Shown: one piece after another, positions 15,266-24,150 of the stretch
Numbering within the stretch: position 1 is the first letter of the stretch
Layout of the letters: the number at the start of each line of letters is the position of its first letter
Assembly (NCBI GenBank): GCA_030917925.1
Contig: JAUPTV010000272.1
Location: 1-32,832 of the forward strand
From: Pseudomonadota bacterium
GTDB taxonomy: Bacteria > Pseudomonadota > Gammaproteobacteria > Competibacterales > Competibacteraceae
DNA length: 32,832 nt
Reading direction: 5' to 3'
The notes under the pieces: generated by a model
What the model saw: only the letters and a program-made list of their open reading frames with translations
What the model was told of the DNA's origin: nothing
The model's database searches: none
Translations under genes and position numbers: made by a program

Positions 15266-17133
15266 TTCGGCAAACTGTAGCCTAATTTACGCAAGGCGCT
15301 GCGGAACCGGGCTTCGCATTCAGCAAAGACCGCCAGATGGCGCTCGCCGGCCAACAGGCAAAACGGTTTGGTCCGGCTGTCGTTGGCGATCAGCGTCGCG
15401 AGTACGGTATCCTCACACTGAACTAGCAAAGCCGGTCCCTGCACTTTCAGACTGCGAGCGCGGGCCGTCATATCCGCCAGAAACCGCTCCACCGTCTCCG
15501 GCAACGGCTGACCGCTCAATGACGCCAGCAATTCGCCCAGCACCGTAAGGTCGTGCCCCTCCTCCAGCGCCTCCAGCAACCGCGCCTGATCCAGCTTCCA
15601 CACCTTATCGGCAGTCTGGCTGGCGTAACTGTTCAACAGCATCACATCCGCCGGTTCCAACGGCTCACCGATGGCCGTGATTTCCAGATTCGGCAAGACG
15701 CGCACCCGCGGCGCAACAGCGACCGAAAACTCCAGGATAGCCGGTTCATAACGGTCAGCCCGCCCCAGACAATACGCCCCCAGGGCATTAACACGGATGA
15801 ACAACAAGCCGTCATAGCGGCTAATCAACGGCAGATCGCTAATGCCATACATCTCCCGGTGATCCTGCCGGGCGCCATGGGGCGGAATGTAGGCCACATC
15901 GATCAACCCCAGCGTTGCTGCATATTCAAACAGCAGACAGAGCGTATAGCGGGCCTGGAAAATCTTCCAGGGATCATGGTAATCGCCCACCGTGTAATTG
16001 GGATAATAAATCGACAGCGTGTCGGGATCGCGGGTGACTTCAAAATCGGCCCGGTTGGCTCGCATCTGCCGAAACAGATCGTCAATCCCTACCCACTGTT
16101 CCAGCGGACAACGGGTCAGCGCCTGATCAATCGCGGCGCGGCGCGGTGCCACCGAGGTCAGGCCCCGCTTACCCTTGCCGGTTTGCCCCTTGATGACATC
16201 CACCCGCCGCAATTCGTCCAGAACCGTCGTTTTGAGCCAGCGCCGCCACAGGTGCGCAATCGTATTTTCCGCCGGATCTGTCAGGGCTTTCTGCCCGGCT
16301 TTACTCAGTTGCAGCGTTTTGCCGCTCAGCGCCGTCAATCCCCCCGCCTGCACCAGCATCGGCCAGGCAAACGGCTTGATCGCTCCGATCTTCTCGTCTT
16401 CGCTATAGTCGCTATCGTCATAGAAATCCCCGCCCAGCAGCAGACCGTCCAGAGTGCGCAACATTGCCGATCCCGGCTGATGAGTCTTGTCGCTGACGAC
16501 CAATTTGCCAGCGTCAATCAGTCGCAACAGGACCTTCAAATCATGGAGCGCCTCCCGGTCAGTCCGGCGCTGGACGATGGCGGCGGTCTGCTTGACCTTC
16601 TGCCGCCGCCGGGTCGTTTCATCCTGAACAAAGCGCTCTACCGGCCACTCGCCAGGAATTTCGCGATGGCTGGGTAACTCCACCGGGGACGGCTTCGGGA
16701 CGAAAGCGCGGAAACGCCGCCGCAGGTCTTCCGGCATGACTTTTTCGTGGAAAAACAAGGACAGTAGTGAAGGGGGATCGCCAGAACCGAAGCGACTGTC
16801 CCCGCCCCAATCCGGCAACTGACCATACTTCGCCGCAAACCAATAGGCGTCGAAGTACGGAACGGGACCGTGAGCAATTTCGGCGACCGCCGCCTGCTGA
16901 AGAGGATCCAGCCTGCGCCAGAAGCCTGGCAATGGATCGTTCTCAACCTTGCCTGACTGGTCGGGAGGGCCGTTGAGGCACCTCTGAATAAAGGCGATCA
17001 AGTTGGCCTCGCGTTCGAGTTTATCGGGGACCTCGCCGGCCAGCGCCGCGAGAGTTTTCAGTCTCCCGATCCACTGCCCCCGCAACGCATCGCCGAGCGT
17101 CTTAATCGATTCGGGTTGATTGGAATACGCCAT
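15262..17133 (-). CDS. Helicase-associated domain protein, partner of XPB
   Basis: The 623-residue protein lacks Walker motifs. Its C-terminal part (about 420-600) resembles the XPB/Ssl2 N-terminal helicase-associated domain, with GLLFIRVNALGAYCLG, LEFSVAVAPRVRVLPNLEITA and a run ending in ALLVQCEDTVLATLIANDSRTKPFCLLAGERHLAVF. The N-terminal half is mainly helical with basic patches (TRRRQKVKQTAAIVQRR) and may bind DNA. It is the first gene of a two-gene minus-strand operon, with ATGA overlap to the helicase. It probably loads or regulates XPB; this is inferred from adjacency and domain content. No clear ribosome-binding site was found for the ATG at 17133. Confidence 0.72.
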   Translation of the reverse strand: MAYSNQPESIKTLGDALRGQWIGRLKTLAALAGEVPDKLEREANLIAFIQRCLNGPPDQSGKVENDPLPGFWRRLDPLQQAAVAEIAHGPVPYFDAYWFAAKYGQLPDWGGDSRFGSGDPPSLLSLFFHEKVMPEDLRRRFRAFVPKPSPVELPSHREIPGEWPVERFVQDETTRRRQKVKQTAAIVQRRTDREALHDLKVLLRLIDAGKLVVSDKTHQPGSAMLRTLDGLLLGGDFYDDSDYSEDEKIGAIKPFAWPMLVQAGGLTALSGKTLQLSKAGQKALTDPAENTIAHLWRRWLKTTVLDELRRVDVIKGQTGKGKRGLTSVAPRRAAIDQALTRCPLEQWVGIDDLFRQMRANRADFEVTRDPDTLSIYYPNYTVGDYHDPWKIFQARYTLCLLFEYAATLGLIDVAYIPPHGARQDHREMYGISDLPLISRYDGLLFIRVNALGAYCLGRADRYEPAILEFSVAVAPRVRVLPNLEITAIGEPLEPADVMLLNSYASQTADKVWKLDQARLLEALEEGHDLTVLGELLASLSGQPLPETVERFLADMTARARSLKVQGPALLVQCEDTVLATLIANDSRTKPFCLLAGERHLAVFAECEARFRSALRKLGYSLPK

Positions 17134-17261
17134 GGAATGTAACTGGAAGTTGGAAAATGCGGCAAAATTACCCGATTTGCCCGGATACTGCTAATAAAAG
17201 CGCTATCCTTACCCCATTCAATTTAATCCGGCTTCCACATTCAGCAGAGGGAAATTCAGCC

Positions 17262-19469
17262 ATGAGCCGCCCAATCAGCATTGGCGTCATGACCAGCGGC
17301 GGCGACGCCCAAGGCATGAACGCTGCCGTTCGCGCCGTCGTGCGCACTGCTATCCACCAGGGCGTCGCTGTTCACGCCATTTACGAAGGTTATCAAGGCA
17401 TGGTGGACGGCGGCGACCGCATCCGCCTGCTGGCCTGGGACGATGTAGGCAGCATCCTGCATCGGGGCGGTACGGTGATCGGCACTGCCCGTTGCCCGGC
17501 GTTCCGCGAACGGGAAGGCCGTCGCCGCGCTGCCCGCAACCTGCTCCAGTCCGGCATTGACCGTCTGGTGATTATCGGCGGCGATGGCAGCCTGACCGGG
17601 GCGAACACCTTCCGCCAGGAATGGCCGGAGTTATTGGCCGAACTGGTGCAAGCCGGTGAAATTGATGAAGCCACCGCCCGCGATCATGCGGCTCTGATGA
17701 TCGTCGGCCTGGTCGGTTCCATCGATAACGACATGGTTGGCACCGACATGACCATCGGCGCGGATTCCGCCCTGCACCGAATCACCGAGGCCATTGACGC
17801 CCTGACCAGCACTGCCGCCAGTCATCAGCGCAGCTTTGTCGTCGAAGTCATGGGGCGACATTGCGGCTATCTGGCCCTGACCAGCGCCATCGCCGGCGGC
17901 ACTGACTATGTACTGATTCCCGAAAATCCGCCGCCGGTCGGCTGGGAAGACCGGATGTGCGAAATGCTGCGCCATGGCCGCGCCGCCGGACGCCGGGACA
18001 GTATCGTGGTCGTTGCCGAGGGCGCTACGGATCAGGAAGGTCATCCGATCAGCGGCGACTATGTGCGGCAGGTGCTGGAGGAGCGATTGGGTGAAGACAC
18101 CCGCGTGACGATTCTCGGCCATGTCCAGCGTGGCGGAACGCCCAGCGTTTACGACCGCTGGATGAGCACCCTGGTCGGCCATGCTGCCGTTGAGGAATTA
18201 TTAGCGGCGACCCCGGACAGCGAACCGCAACTGATTGGTGTGCGTTTTAACCGTATCCATCGCGCCCCGCTGATGCAGTGTGTGGAAAAGACCCGGGCGG
18301 TCGCAGCCACCATCGCCGAAAAGAATTACGCCAAAGCCATGGACATCCGGGGCGGCAGCTTCACCGCAATGTTCGACATTTTCAAAAAAATGGCCGAGGC
18401 GCTGCCCAGCGTCACGCCAACGACACAACCGCGCCGGATTGCGGTTCTGCATGGCGCCGGGCTGGCACCGGGCATGAACACCGCTGCTCGCGCTGCTGTG
18501 CGTCTGGGGCGGGATCGCGGTCACGTTATGCTGGGAGTGCGCGGCAGCTTTGAGGGGCTGATCAACGGGAAGATTGAGGAACTGAACTGGGGCGATGTGG
18601 AAGGCTGGACGGCTCTGGGCGGCGCAGAACTGGGTTCAACCCGGTACGTTCCCACGACTGAACAACTTTACACCGTCGCCCGCACACTGGAGACCCACCA
18701 AGTGGATGGGTTACTGGTGATTGGCGGCTGGAAAGCCTATCAAGCGATCTACAAAATCCATAGCGAGCGTGACCGTTATCCAGCCTTCAAAATCCCGATG
18801 ATCTGCCTGCCGGCCACCATCGACAACAATCTGCCCGGTTCGGAACTCAGTATCGGCGCAGACACGGCGCTCAACGTGATTGTGGAAGCGCTGGATCGCA
18901 TCAAACAGTCTGCGACGGCAGCCCGACGCTGCTTTGTTGTCGAAGTGATGGGGCGACACTGCGGCTATCTGGCGCTGATGAGCGGTCTGGCGGGCGGCGC
19001 GGAACGCATCTATCTGCCCGAAGAAGGGATTACGCTCAAAGACTTGCAGGCGGATGTGGAGCGAATGCTCACCAGTTTCCGCACCGGGCGGCGGTTCTAT
19101 CTGACCATTCGCAATGAACAGGCGAATCCGCAATACACCACCGACTTTTTGGCGCGGTTGTTTGATCAGGAAAGTAACCGTCTGTTTGACGTGCGGCAAG
19201 CGATCCTCGGCCACATTCAACAAGGCGGCAATCCCTCGCCCTTTGACCGGATTCTCGCCACCCGGCTGGCGGCGCATGGCATCGACTTCCTGACTGAAGA
19301 ACTGGAGCGCGGCTCCGCTGGGGGGGTATTCGCCGGACTGGTGGAAGGGAAGGTGAGCAATTTCCCGATCAAGCTCATGCCGGACATGGTGGATCTGCCC
19401 AACCGCCGCCCGCTGGAACAATGGTGGCTGAGCTTGCGGTCGGTGTTACAAGCGCTGGCGCAACCCTGA
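17262..19469 (+). CDS. Double-length, eukaryotic-type ATP 6-phosphofructokinase
   Basis: The enzyme phosphorylates fructose 6-phosphate in glycolysis. At 735 residues it is twice the bacterial PfkA size and consists of two homologous halves like eukaryotic PFK-1. N-half: MTSGGDAQGMNAAVRA (eukaryote-style GGDAQ), GGDGSLTGA, catalytic Asp in SIDNDMVGTD, EVMGRHCGYLAL, GHVQRGGTPS. C-half: GAGLAPGMNTAAR, VIGGWKAYQ in place of GGDGS, TIDNNLPGSE with Asn in place of the catalytic Asp, EVMGRHCGYLAL, GHIQQGGNPS. The second half thus looks like an allosteric, non-catalytic copy. ATG 17262 was chosen over an upstream frame start at 17157 because AGAGGGA lies 9 bases before it. It stands alone, divergent from the helicase pair. 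Confidence 0.88.
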   Translation: MSRPISIGVMTSGGDAQGMNAAVRAVVRTAIHQGVAVHAIYEGYQGMVDGGDRIRLLAWDDVGSILHRGGTVIGTARCPAFREREGRRRAARNLLQSGIDRLVIIGGDGSLTGANTFRQEWPELLAELVQAGEIDEATARDHAALMIVGLVGSIDNDMVGTDMTIGADSALHRITEAIDALTSTAASHQRSFVVEVMGRHCGYLALTSAIAGGTDYVLIPENPPPVGWEDRMCEMLRHGRAAGRRDSIVVVAEGATDQEGHPISGDYVRQVLEERLGEDTRVTILGHVQRGGTPSVYDRWMSTLVGHAAVEELLAATPDSEPQLIGVRFNRIHRAPLMQCVEKTRAVAATIAEKNYAKAMDIRGGSFTAMFDIFKKMAEALPSVTPTTQPRRIAVLHGAGLAPGMNTAARAAVRLGRDRGHVMLGVRGSFEGLINGKIEELNWGDVEGWTALGGAELGSTRYVPTTEQLYTVARTLETHQVDGLLVIGGWKAYQAIYKIHSERDRYPAFKIPMICLPATIDNNLPGSELSIGADTALNVIVEALDRIKQSATAARRCFVVEVMGRHCGYLALMSGLAGGAERIYLPEEGITLKDLQADVERMLTSFRTGRRFYLTIRNEQANPQYTTDFLARLFDQESNRLFDVRQAILGHIQQGGNPSPFDRILATRLAAHGIDFLTEELERGSAGGVFAGLVEGKVSNFPIKLMPDMVDLPNRRPLEQWWLSLRSVLQALAQP

Positions 19470-19671
19470 TCACGCTGCCCTGGAAGCGTCTTGACGATGG
19501 CGGTTGGACACCGCGAATCGCCAAGGCGATAGCCAGGACCTGCGATTTTCTGGCTAAGCCGGTGCGTAACGGGGTTGCCAGATTGCCAATGAATTGGGCC
19601 GTCTGCAATCGCTTGACCGCCGCTATCTGGCGCTGCTAAAGATCAGCATTGACTGCTCTGCCGGAACCTCT

Positions 19672-20388
19672 TCACGACCGAAACAACCGCGAATACTGCG
19701 TCTCATGCAACGCCCCGGCCAGCGCCAACCCTGGCGCGGTCGCGCCAATCTCTCCATCCGGTAGCGCCAATCCTTCCTGCACCGCATCGACCAACGCTGG
19801 ACCGGCGGCAACCAGTAACCGCTGGCTGGCGGTCTGCCCCAGTGGAATTAGCCGGGTCGCCGCCGCGACCTGATTTTCCACCCACGCCCAGGCGTAACCG
19901 GCTGCGGCTTCCGGCAACGTAATTTCCCACCGCGCCGCTGCCAGACTGAATAGCGTTGCGAAGCACGCCCGAGGAGCCTTCTGCCACGGCGCAGCCTCCG
20001 CGAGGCCCAGATCCGTCAGCAATCGAGCCAGTGCTGCACCGAGATGCTGATCCTCCCGCTGCAATTCCGCCGCCTCGCGTGAGGCGTATAACCGGGCGTT
20101 CCAACGGCGAATGTCCACGTCATCCCCGGCCTGCCATGCGGCATACAACCGGGCGAATACCGGCACATCCAGCCGCCGCAGACTGTGGTTGAGCAGGCCG
20201 AGAATCCAGTCACCAGCGCTGGCTTCATCCCGCACCCAGCCACGCTCGACCGCATATTCCAGCCCTTGCGAATAGGCGTAAGCGCCCACTGGCAAGGCCG
20301 GACTACAAAGTTGTAACAAACGCGGCAAGGCCAGAGAGATGCCCCTCTCCCCTTGCGGGAGAAGATTCGGGGGTGCGGGATGCGACAC
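19672..20388 (-). CDS. ureF: Urease accessory protein UreF
   Basis: UreF binds UreD on apo-urease and recruits UreG for nickel insertion. The 238-residue frame has the expected LLQLCSPALPVGAYAYSQGLEYAVERG start of the family and the HETQYSRLFRS end, so it is complete. The start is a GTG at 20388, four bases after the ureE stop. The first 17 residues (SHPAPPNLLPQGERGI) are encoded by a GC-rich repeat element and have no counterpart in the family, so true initiation may be at a TTG a little further in. It is the last gene of the ure operon; ureG, which normally follows, is absent. Confidence 0.9.
   Translation of the reverse strand: MSHPAPPNLLPQGERGISLALPRLLQLCSPALPVGAYAYSQGLEYAVERGWVRDEASAGDWILGLLNHSLRRLDVPVFARLYAAWQAGDDVDIRRWNARLYASREAAELQREDQHLGAALARLLTDLGLAEAAPWQKAPRACFATLFSLAAARWEITLPEAAAGYAWAWVENQVAAATRLIPLGQTASQRLLVAAGPALVDAVQEGLALPDGEIGATAPGLALAGALHETQYSRLFRS
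20342..20380. repeat. Hairpin repeat forming the 5' end of ureF
   Basis: A C-rich/G-rich element with the stem TCTCCC (20346-20351)/GGGAGA (20357-20362) and a GGGGGTGCGGG flank lies at the ureE-ureF junction. It resembles the element at 20878-20903 between ureC and ureE. Here it is read in frame as the N-terminal codons of ureF. Confidence 0.5.
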
Positions 20389-20389
20389 G

Positions 20390-20863
20390 TTAGGCCGGAT
20401 GGTCGTGGTGATGGTGATGGACGTTCACCTCGCCCTGTGCACCCGCTTCCGGTTCAAACGGTGCCTGCTCGCTAATGACCGCCAATCCCAGTTCCTGAAC
20501 CATCCGGTCCAGCACATGATCATGGAGATAACGCAACCAGCCGGGACCGACTTGCAACGGGACATGGCGATTGCCGAGATGGTAAGCGGCCCGCGCCAGC
20601 AACAGCGGATCATCCGTCTGAGCAGTGGACACACTCTCCAGCGCTGCCTGAACTTCAACCACCAGCCCGGAAGTTGTGCGCAGCAAGTCCCCGTGGCGCA
20701 ACACCGTGCCACGCGGCAGGAACAGGCCGACATCCACGCCATTATCCAACCGGGTTCGCAACCGGCTTTTTTGCCGCTGTTCAAACGGCAAGGTCAACGT
20801 CATTTCCACCGGCAACGACTCGCACAGACGTTCAACAATCGTTAATTCCACAACTTCACCCAC
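20390..20863 (-). CDS. ureE: Urease accessory protein UreE (nickel chaperone)
   Basis: UreE delivers nickel to the UreDFG-urease complex. The 157-residue protein shows the UreE peptide-binding N-terminal domain ([30 protein letters not shown]) and metal-binding C-terminal domain ([16 protein letters not shown] with the conserved His in the LGNRH segment). A His-rich tail [10 protein letters not shown] should bind extra nickel. The frame opens with GTG 20863; GTG 20851 is an alternative. It follows ureC with a 44-base gap that contains a perfect hairpin repeat. Confidence 0.92.
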   Translation of the reverse strand: MGEVVELTIVERLCESLPVEMTLTLPFEQRQKSRLRTRLDNGVDVGLFLPRGTVLRHGDLLRTTSGLVVEVQAALESVSTAQTDDPLLLARAAYHLGNRHVPLQVGPGWLRYLHDHVLDRMVQELGLAVISEQAPFEPEAGAQGEVNVHHHHHDHPA

Positions 20864-20877
20864 GTCCTCACCCCCAA

Positions 20878-20903
20878 CCCCTCTCCCGCTTACGGGAGAG
20901 GGG
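20878..20903. repeat. Perfect 11-bp hairpin between ureC and ureE
   Basis: CCCCTCTCCCG-CTTA-CGGGAGAGGGG is a perfect inverted repeat, 5 bases after the ureC stop. No T-run follows on the minus strand. It could attenuate or stabilise the message between the structural genes and the accessory genes, or simply be an inserted repeat; the adjoining CCTCACCCCCAACCC flank is typical of dispersed elements. Confidence 0.65.
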
Positions 20904-20907
20904 CGCT

Positions 20908-22641
20908 TTAAAACAAAAAGTACCGTTGCGCCAGCGGCAACACCGAGGCCGGTTCACAGGTCAGCAAGACCCCATCCGCCCGCACTTCATAGGTTTGTGG
21001 ATCGACGTCAATCACCGGCTGGTAATCGTTGTGGATCAAGTCGCGCTTGCCGATGGAGCGCGTTTGGCAAGTCGCCGCCAGCATCCGGCGCAAACCTAGC
21101 GCGTCCAGCGATCCACTGTTCAGCGCCGCCTTGGATACAAAGGTCAGGCAGGTCGCCGCCAACGCTCCGCCGAATGCGCCGAACATGGGCCGATAATGCA
21201 CCGGCTGCGGCGTGGGAATCGACGCATTAGCATCGCCCATCGGCGCGGCGACGATAAAGCCGCCCTTGATAATCAGCGACGGTTTGGCCCCGAAAAAGGC
21301 TGGCCGCCACAGCACAATGTCGGCCAGCTTGCCCACTTCCAGCGAACCCACCAGATGGCTGATGCCATGCGTGATCGCGGGATTGATGGTGTACTTGGCG
21401 ATATAGCGCTTGACCCGGAAGTTATCGGCGCGGTCATCGACCAGGAGGGTGGGCGTTTTGAGTACTGGGGACGGGAGGTGTCCCCGCTGGACCTTCATCT
21501 TGTGCGCGGTTTGCCAGGTGCGGGTAATCACCTCGCCCACCCGCCCCATCGCCTGGGAATCGGAGGAGATCATCGAAAACGCCCCCAAATCGTGCAGGAT
21601 GTCCTCGGCGGCAATGGTTTCCCGGCGAATACGCGAATCCGCAAAAGCCACATCTTCGGGAATGCCGGGATCGAGATGGTGGCAAACCATCAGCATATCC
21701 AGATGCTCATCCACGGTATTGACCGTGTACGGCCGGGTGGGATTGGTGGAAGACGGCAGCACGTTCGGTTCGCCGCAAGCTCGAATGATGTCCGGGGCAT
21801 GGCCACCGCCCGCGCCTTCGGTGTGGTAGGTGTGAATCGCCCGGCCTTTGAACGCCGCCAGCGTATCCTCGACAAAGCCGGACTCGTTCAGCGTGTCGGT
21901 ATGAATCGCCACCTGCACGTCATACCGTTCCGCCACCGCCAGACAGTTATCAATCGCCGCCGGGGTCGTTCCCCAATCCTCATGCAGCTTCAACCCCATC
22001 GCCCCGGCGTTCAACTGTTCCTCCAGCGCCCCCGGATGGCTGGCGTTGCCTTTGCCGAGGAAACCGAGATTGACCGGCAACCCTTCCGCCGCCTGCAACA
22101 TGCGCCGCAAATGCCACGGGCCGGGCGTACAGGTCGTCGCATTCGTGCCGGTCGCGGGTCCGGTGCCGCCGCCGAGCATCGTGGTCACGCCGGACATCAG
22201 CGCTTCCTCGACTTGTTGCGGACAGATGAAATGAATATGGCTGTCGATGCCGCCTGCCGTGGCAATCAAGCCTTCACCGGCAATCGCCTCGGTGCCGGGA
22301 CCGATAATAATGGTGACTCCTGGTTGCACATCGGGATTACCGGCTTTGCCAATCCCGCAGATACGCCCATCCCGGATGCCAATATCGGCCTTGACGATGC
22401 CCCAATGGTCCACAATCAGCGCATTGGTAATCACCGTATCCACCGCGCCGCCCGCCTGGGAGCGCTGCGACTGGCCCATGCCATCGCGGATGACTTTGCC
22501 GCCGCCAAACTTGACCTCTTCGCCATAAATGGCATGGTCGCGCTCGACTTCAATCCACAATTCGGTATCGCCCAATCGCACCCGGTCGCCGACCGTAGGG
22601 CCGTACATCTCCGCATAAGCGCGGTGGTCAATGCGGCTCAT
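20908..22641 (-). CDS. ureC: Urease subunit alpha UreC
   Basis: UreC carries the dinuclear nickel active site that hydrolyses urea to ammonia and carbamate. All ligands are visible: the His pair in GGIDSHIHF, the carbamylated Lys in GLKLHEDWG, His in [12 protein letters not shown] and [15 protein letters not shown], the flap Cys-His in MVCHHLDP, and Asp in [14 protein letters not shown]. At 577 residues it is about 10 longer than usual. The extra residues lie in the loop after QRGHLP (about 388-402, [14 protein letters not shown]) before [16 protein letters not shown]. It overlaps ureB by four bases (ATGA). Confidence 0.97.
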   Translation of the reverse strand: MSRIDHRAYAEMYGPTVGDRVRLGDTELWIEVERDHAIYGEEVKFGGGKVIRDGMGQSQRSQAGGAVDTVITNALIVDHWGIVKADIGIRDGRICGIGKAGNPDVQPGVTIIIGPGTEAIAGEGLIATAGGIDSHIHFICPQQVEEALMSGVTTMLGGGTGPATGTNATTCTPGPWHLRRMLQAAEGLPVNLGFLGKGNASHPGALEEQLNAGAMGLKLHEDWGTTPAAIDNCLAVAERYDVQVAIHTDTLNESGFVEDTLAAFKGRAIHTYHTEGAGGGHAPDIIRACGEPNVLPSSTNPTRPYTVNTVDEHLDMLMVCHHLDPGIPEDVAFADSRIRRETIAAEDILHDLGAFSMISSDSQAMGRVGEVITRTWQTAHKMKVQRGHLPSPVLKTPTLLVDDRADNFRVKRYIAKYTINPAITHGISHLVGSLEVGKLADIVLWRPAFFGAKPSLIIKGGFIVAAPMGDANASIPTPQPVHYRPMFGAFGGALAATCLTFVSKAALNSGSLDALGLRRMLAATCQTRSIGKRDLIHNDYQPVIDVDPQTYEVRADGVLLTCEPASVLPLAQRYFLF

Positions 22642-22955
22642 AACGGCTTCTCCAGTGGTCCCATGACTTCGGCGCGGAAGCCGTAAACGTGCCGGGCACC
22701 GGCATAGTCCACCAGTTCGATCTCGCGTTCCTGGCCCGGCTCGAAGCGGACTGCGGTACCGGCGGGAATGTCCAGCCGGGTTCCTCGCGCCAATACCCGG
22801 TCAAAGCGCAGCGCGGGATTGGTTTCGGCAAAGTGGTAATGCGAACCCACCTGAATCGGCCGGTCGCCGGTATTCGCCACGGTCAGTCGGGTGAGGCGAC
22901 GACCGACGTTCAGTTCAAGCTCGCCATCGGCGGCAATGATTTCACCGGGAATCAT
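22638..22955 (-). CDS. ureB: Urease subunit beta UreB
   Basis: This 105-residue structural subunit of the urease trimer is recognised by its MIPGEI start, [19 protein letters not shown] and [12 protein letters not shown] segments, all family hallmarks. GAGGAG is well placed before the ATG. It overlaps ureC by four bases and follows ureA by ten, so the structural subunits are made in equal amounts. Confidence 0.96.
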   Translation of the reverse strand: MIPGEIIAADGELELNVGRRLTRLTVANTGDRPIQVGSHYHFAETNPALRFDRVLARGTRLDIPAGTAVRFEPGQEREIELVDYAGARHVYGFRAEVMGPLEKPL

Positions 22956-22965
22956 GGGGTTCTCC

Positions 22966-23268
22966 TCAGGGAATCGGGTGATGCACCGTGACCAGCTTGG
23001 TGCCGTCCGGGAAAGTGGCTTCGATCTGCACCTCGGGAATCATCTCCGGGATACCGTCCATCACGTCATCGCGGGTCAGCAGGGTACGACCATGACCCAT
23101 CAGGTCGGCGACGCTCCGCCCTTCCCGCGCCCCTTCCAGCAAGGCGCAGGACAGATAGGCGACGGCTTCGGGATAGTTGAGTTTCAATCCCCTGGCCTTG
23201 CGCCGTTCGGCCAGCAGGCCAGCAGTGAACAACAATAGCTTGTCTTTTTCGCGGGGCATCAATTCCAT
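22966..23268 (-). CDS. ureA: Urease subunit gamma UreA
   Basis: The 100-residue gamma subunit matches the family from the first residues ([27 protein letters not shown]) through [27 protein letters not shown] and the TVHHPI end. GAGGAA precedes the ATG. It lies 18 bases after ureD. Confidence 0.97.
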   Translation of the reverse strand: MELMPREKDKLLLFTAGLLAERRKARGLKLNYPEAVAYLSCALLEGAREGRSVADLMGHGRTLLTRDDVMDGIPEMIPEVQIEATFPDGTKLVTVHHPIP

Positions 23269-23286
23269 GGGGTTCCTCGCAGGATG

Positions 23287-24150
23287 TCAGGTATTCCAGA
23301 AACGGGAAGGACAGGGCGGGCGGTTGAGCAGCAAGGGTCTCAGCAAACTCCACGCCAGAATAAACCAGTGGCGGGCGTGGGCCGCTGAAGGACCGAGGTA
23401 ACGCCCGATCAGCACACCATCAATGGCCGTCACCGTGACCATTTCATCGCCACCGACCGTCAGCGCGTGCCACTGTTCGCGCAGGGCGTCAACCATACCC
23501 GGCAGTACCGGCGCTCCTAATAATGTAGCGGTCACCGGTTGACCCTGCAAACCCCAGGCGGCATTGAATACCGGATCGCCGCCGATCAAGCGACTGGTTT
23601 CCAGATAGAGCGGCTCGTCATCGCGCCAGAGTTCCAGGGTTTGCCGACATTCGCCGACCGTAAACTTTTCCCCGGCCGCCGGTCGCCCCAGACAAAGAAT
23701 TTCCCAACCCAGCAAACGAGCGTCGCCCTGTAGATCAATGCGCGTCAGGGTCTGAAGACGTGCGCCGTTATAGACAATATTCTCCTGCGGCAACCATTCC
23801 AGCACCGCGCCGGGAGCCACGGTCAGGCGCTGGGTTTGAAGCGCCATCGGACCAGCGCTGCGGTAGAATTTGCCGGCGGCCGGCGTGGTCACCAAGGCAT
23901 GAGCGCCGGCGTCAAGTTGGGCGTCGAGGCGCAATTCATCGCCACCGACCACCCCGCCGGGCGGATGGAGAATAGCGACATGGCAGACCGCTTCGCCCTC
24001 GGGATAGAACGGTCGCTGCACCTGTAGCGGGCCTTGATGCGTACATTGCCTCAGAATGGTGCGCTGATCGCGACGTTGAAAGCCCAGTTGCAGCCGCGCC
24101 TGCCAACCCGTTGATGGAATCGCGTTATCGACGGTCATCGCCGCCGCCAT
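23287..24150 (-). CDS. ureD: Urease accessory protein UreD (UreH)
   Basis: UreD is the scaffold that binds apo-urease and recruits UreF and UreG for nickel activation. The product (287 residues, usual length) shows GWQARLQLGFQRRDQRT, GPLQVQRPFYPEG, HPPGGVVGGDEL, TTPAAGKFYRS and LPQENIVYNGA, all typical. The frame opens at ATG 24150; ATG 24138 is equally plausible and would overlap the ovoA stop as ATGA. In either case it begins inside the 3' end of ovoA, so its translation is coupled to that gene. Confidence 0.93.
   Translation of the reverse strand: MAAAMTVDNAIPSTGWQARLQLGFQRRDQRTILRQCTHQGPLQVQRPFYPEGEAVCHVAILHPPGGVVGGDELRLDAQLDAGAHALVTTPAAGKFYRSAGPMALQTQRLTVAPGAVLEWLPQENIVYNGARLQTLTRIDLQGDARLLGWEILCLGRPAAGEKFTVGECRQTLELWRDDEPLYLETSRLIGGDPVFNAAWGLQGQPVTATLLGAPVLPGMVDALREQWHALTVGGDEMVTVTAIDGVLIGRYLGPSAAHARHWFILAWSLLRPLLLNRPPCPSRFWNT

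Noticed and set aside
15553-16677. 374-codon plus-strand frame opposite the XPB partner gene
   Set aside because: Gln/Arg/Pro-rich shadow without domains; the minus-strand gene has family motifs and is coupled to XPB.
19470-19671. Coding-like stretch between the PFK gene and ureF, possible ureG remnant
   Set aside because: Short open pieces exist on both strands, but none shows the UreG P-loop or other UreG segments.
21196-22686. 496-codon plus-strand frame opposite ureC
   Set aside because: Antisense shadow of the highly conserved ureC gene.
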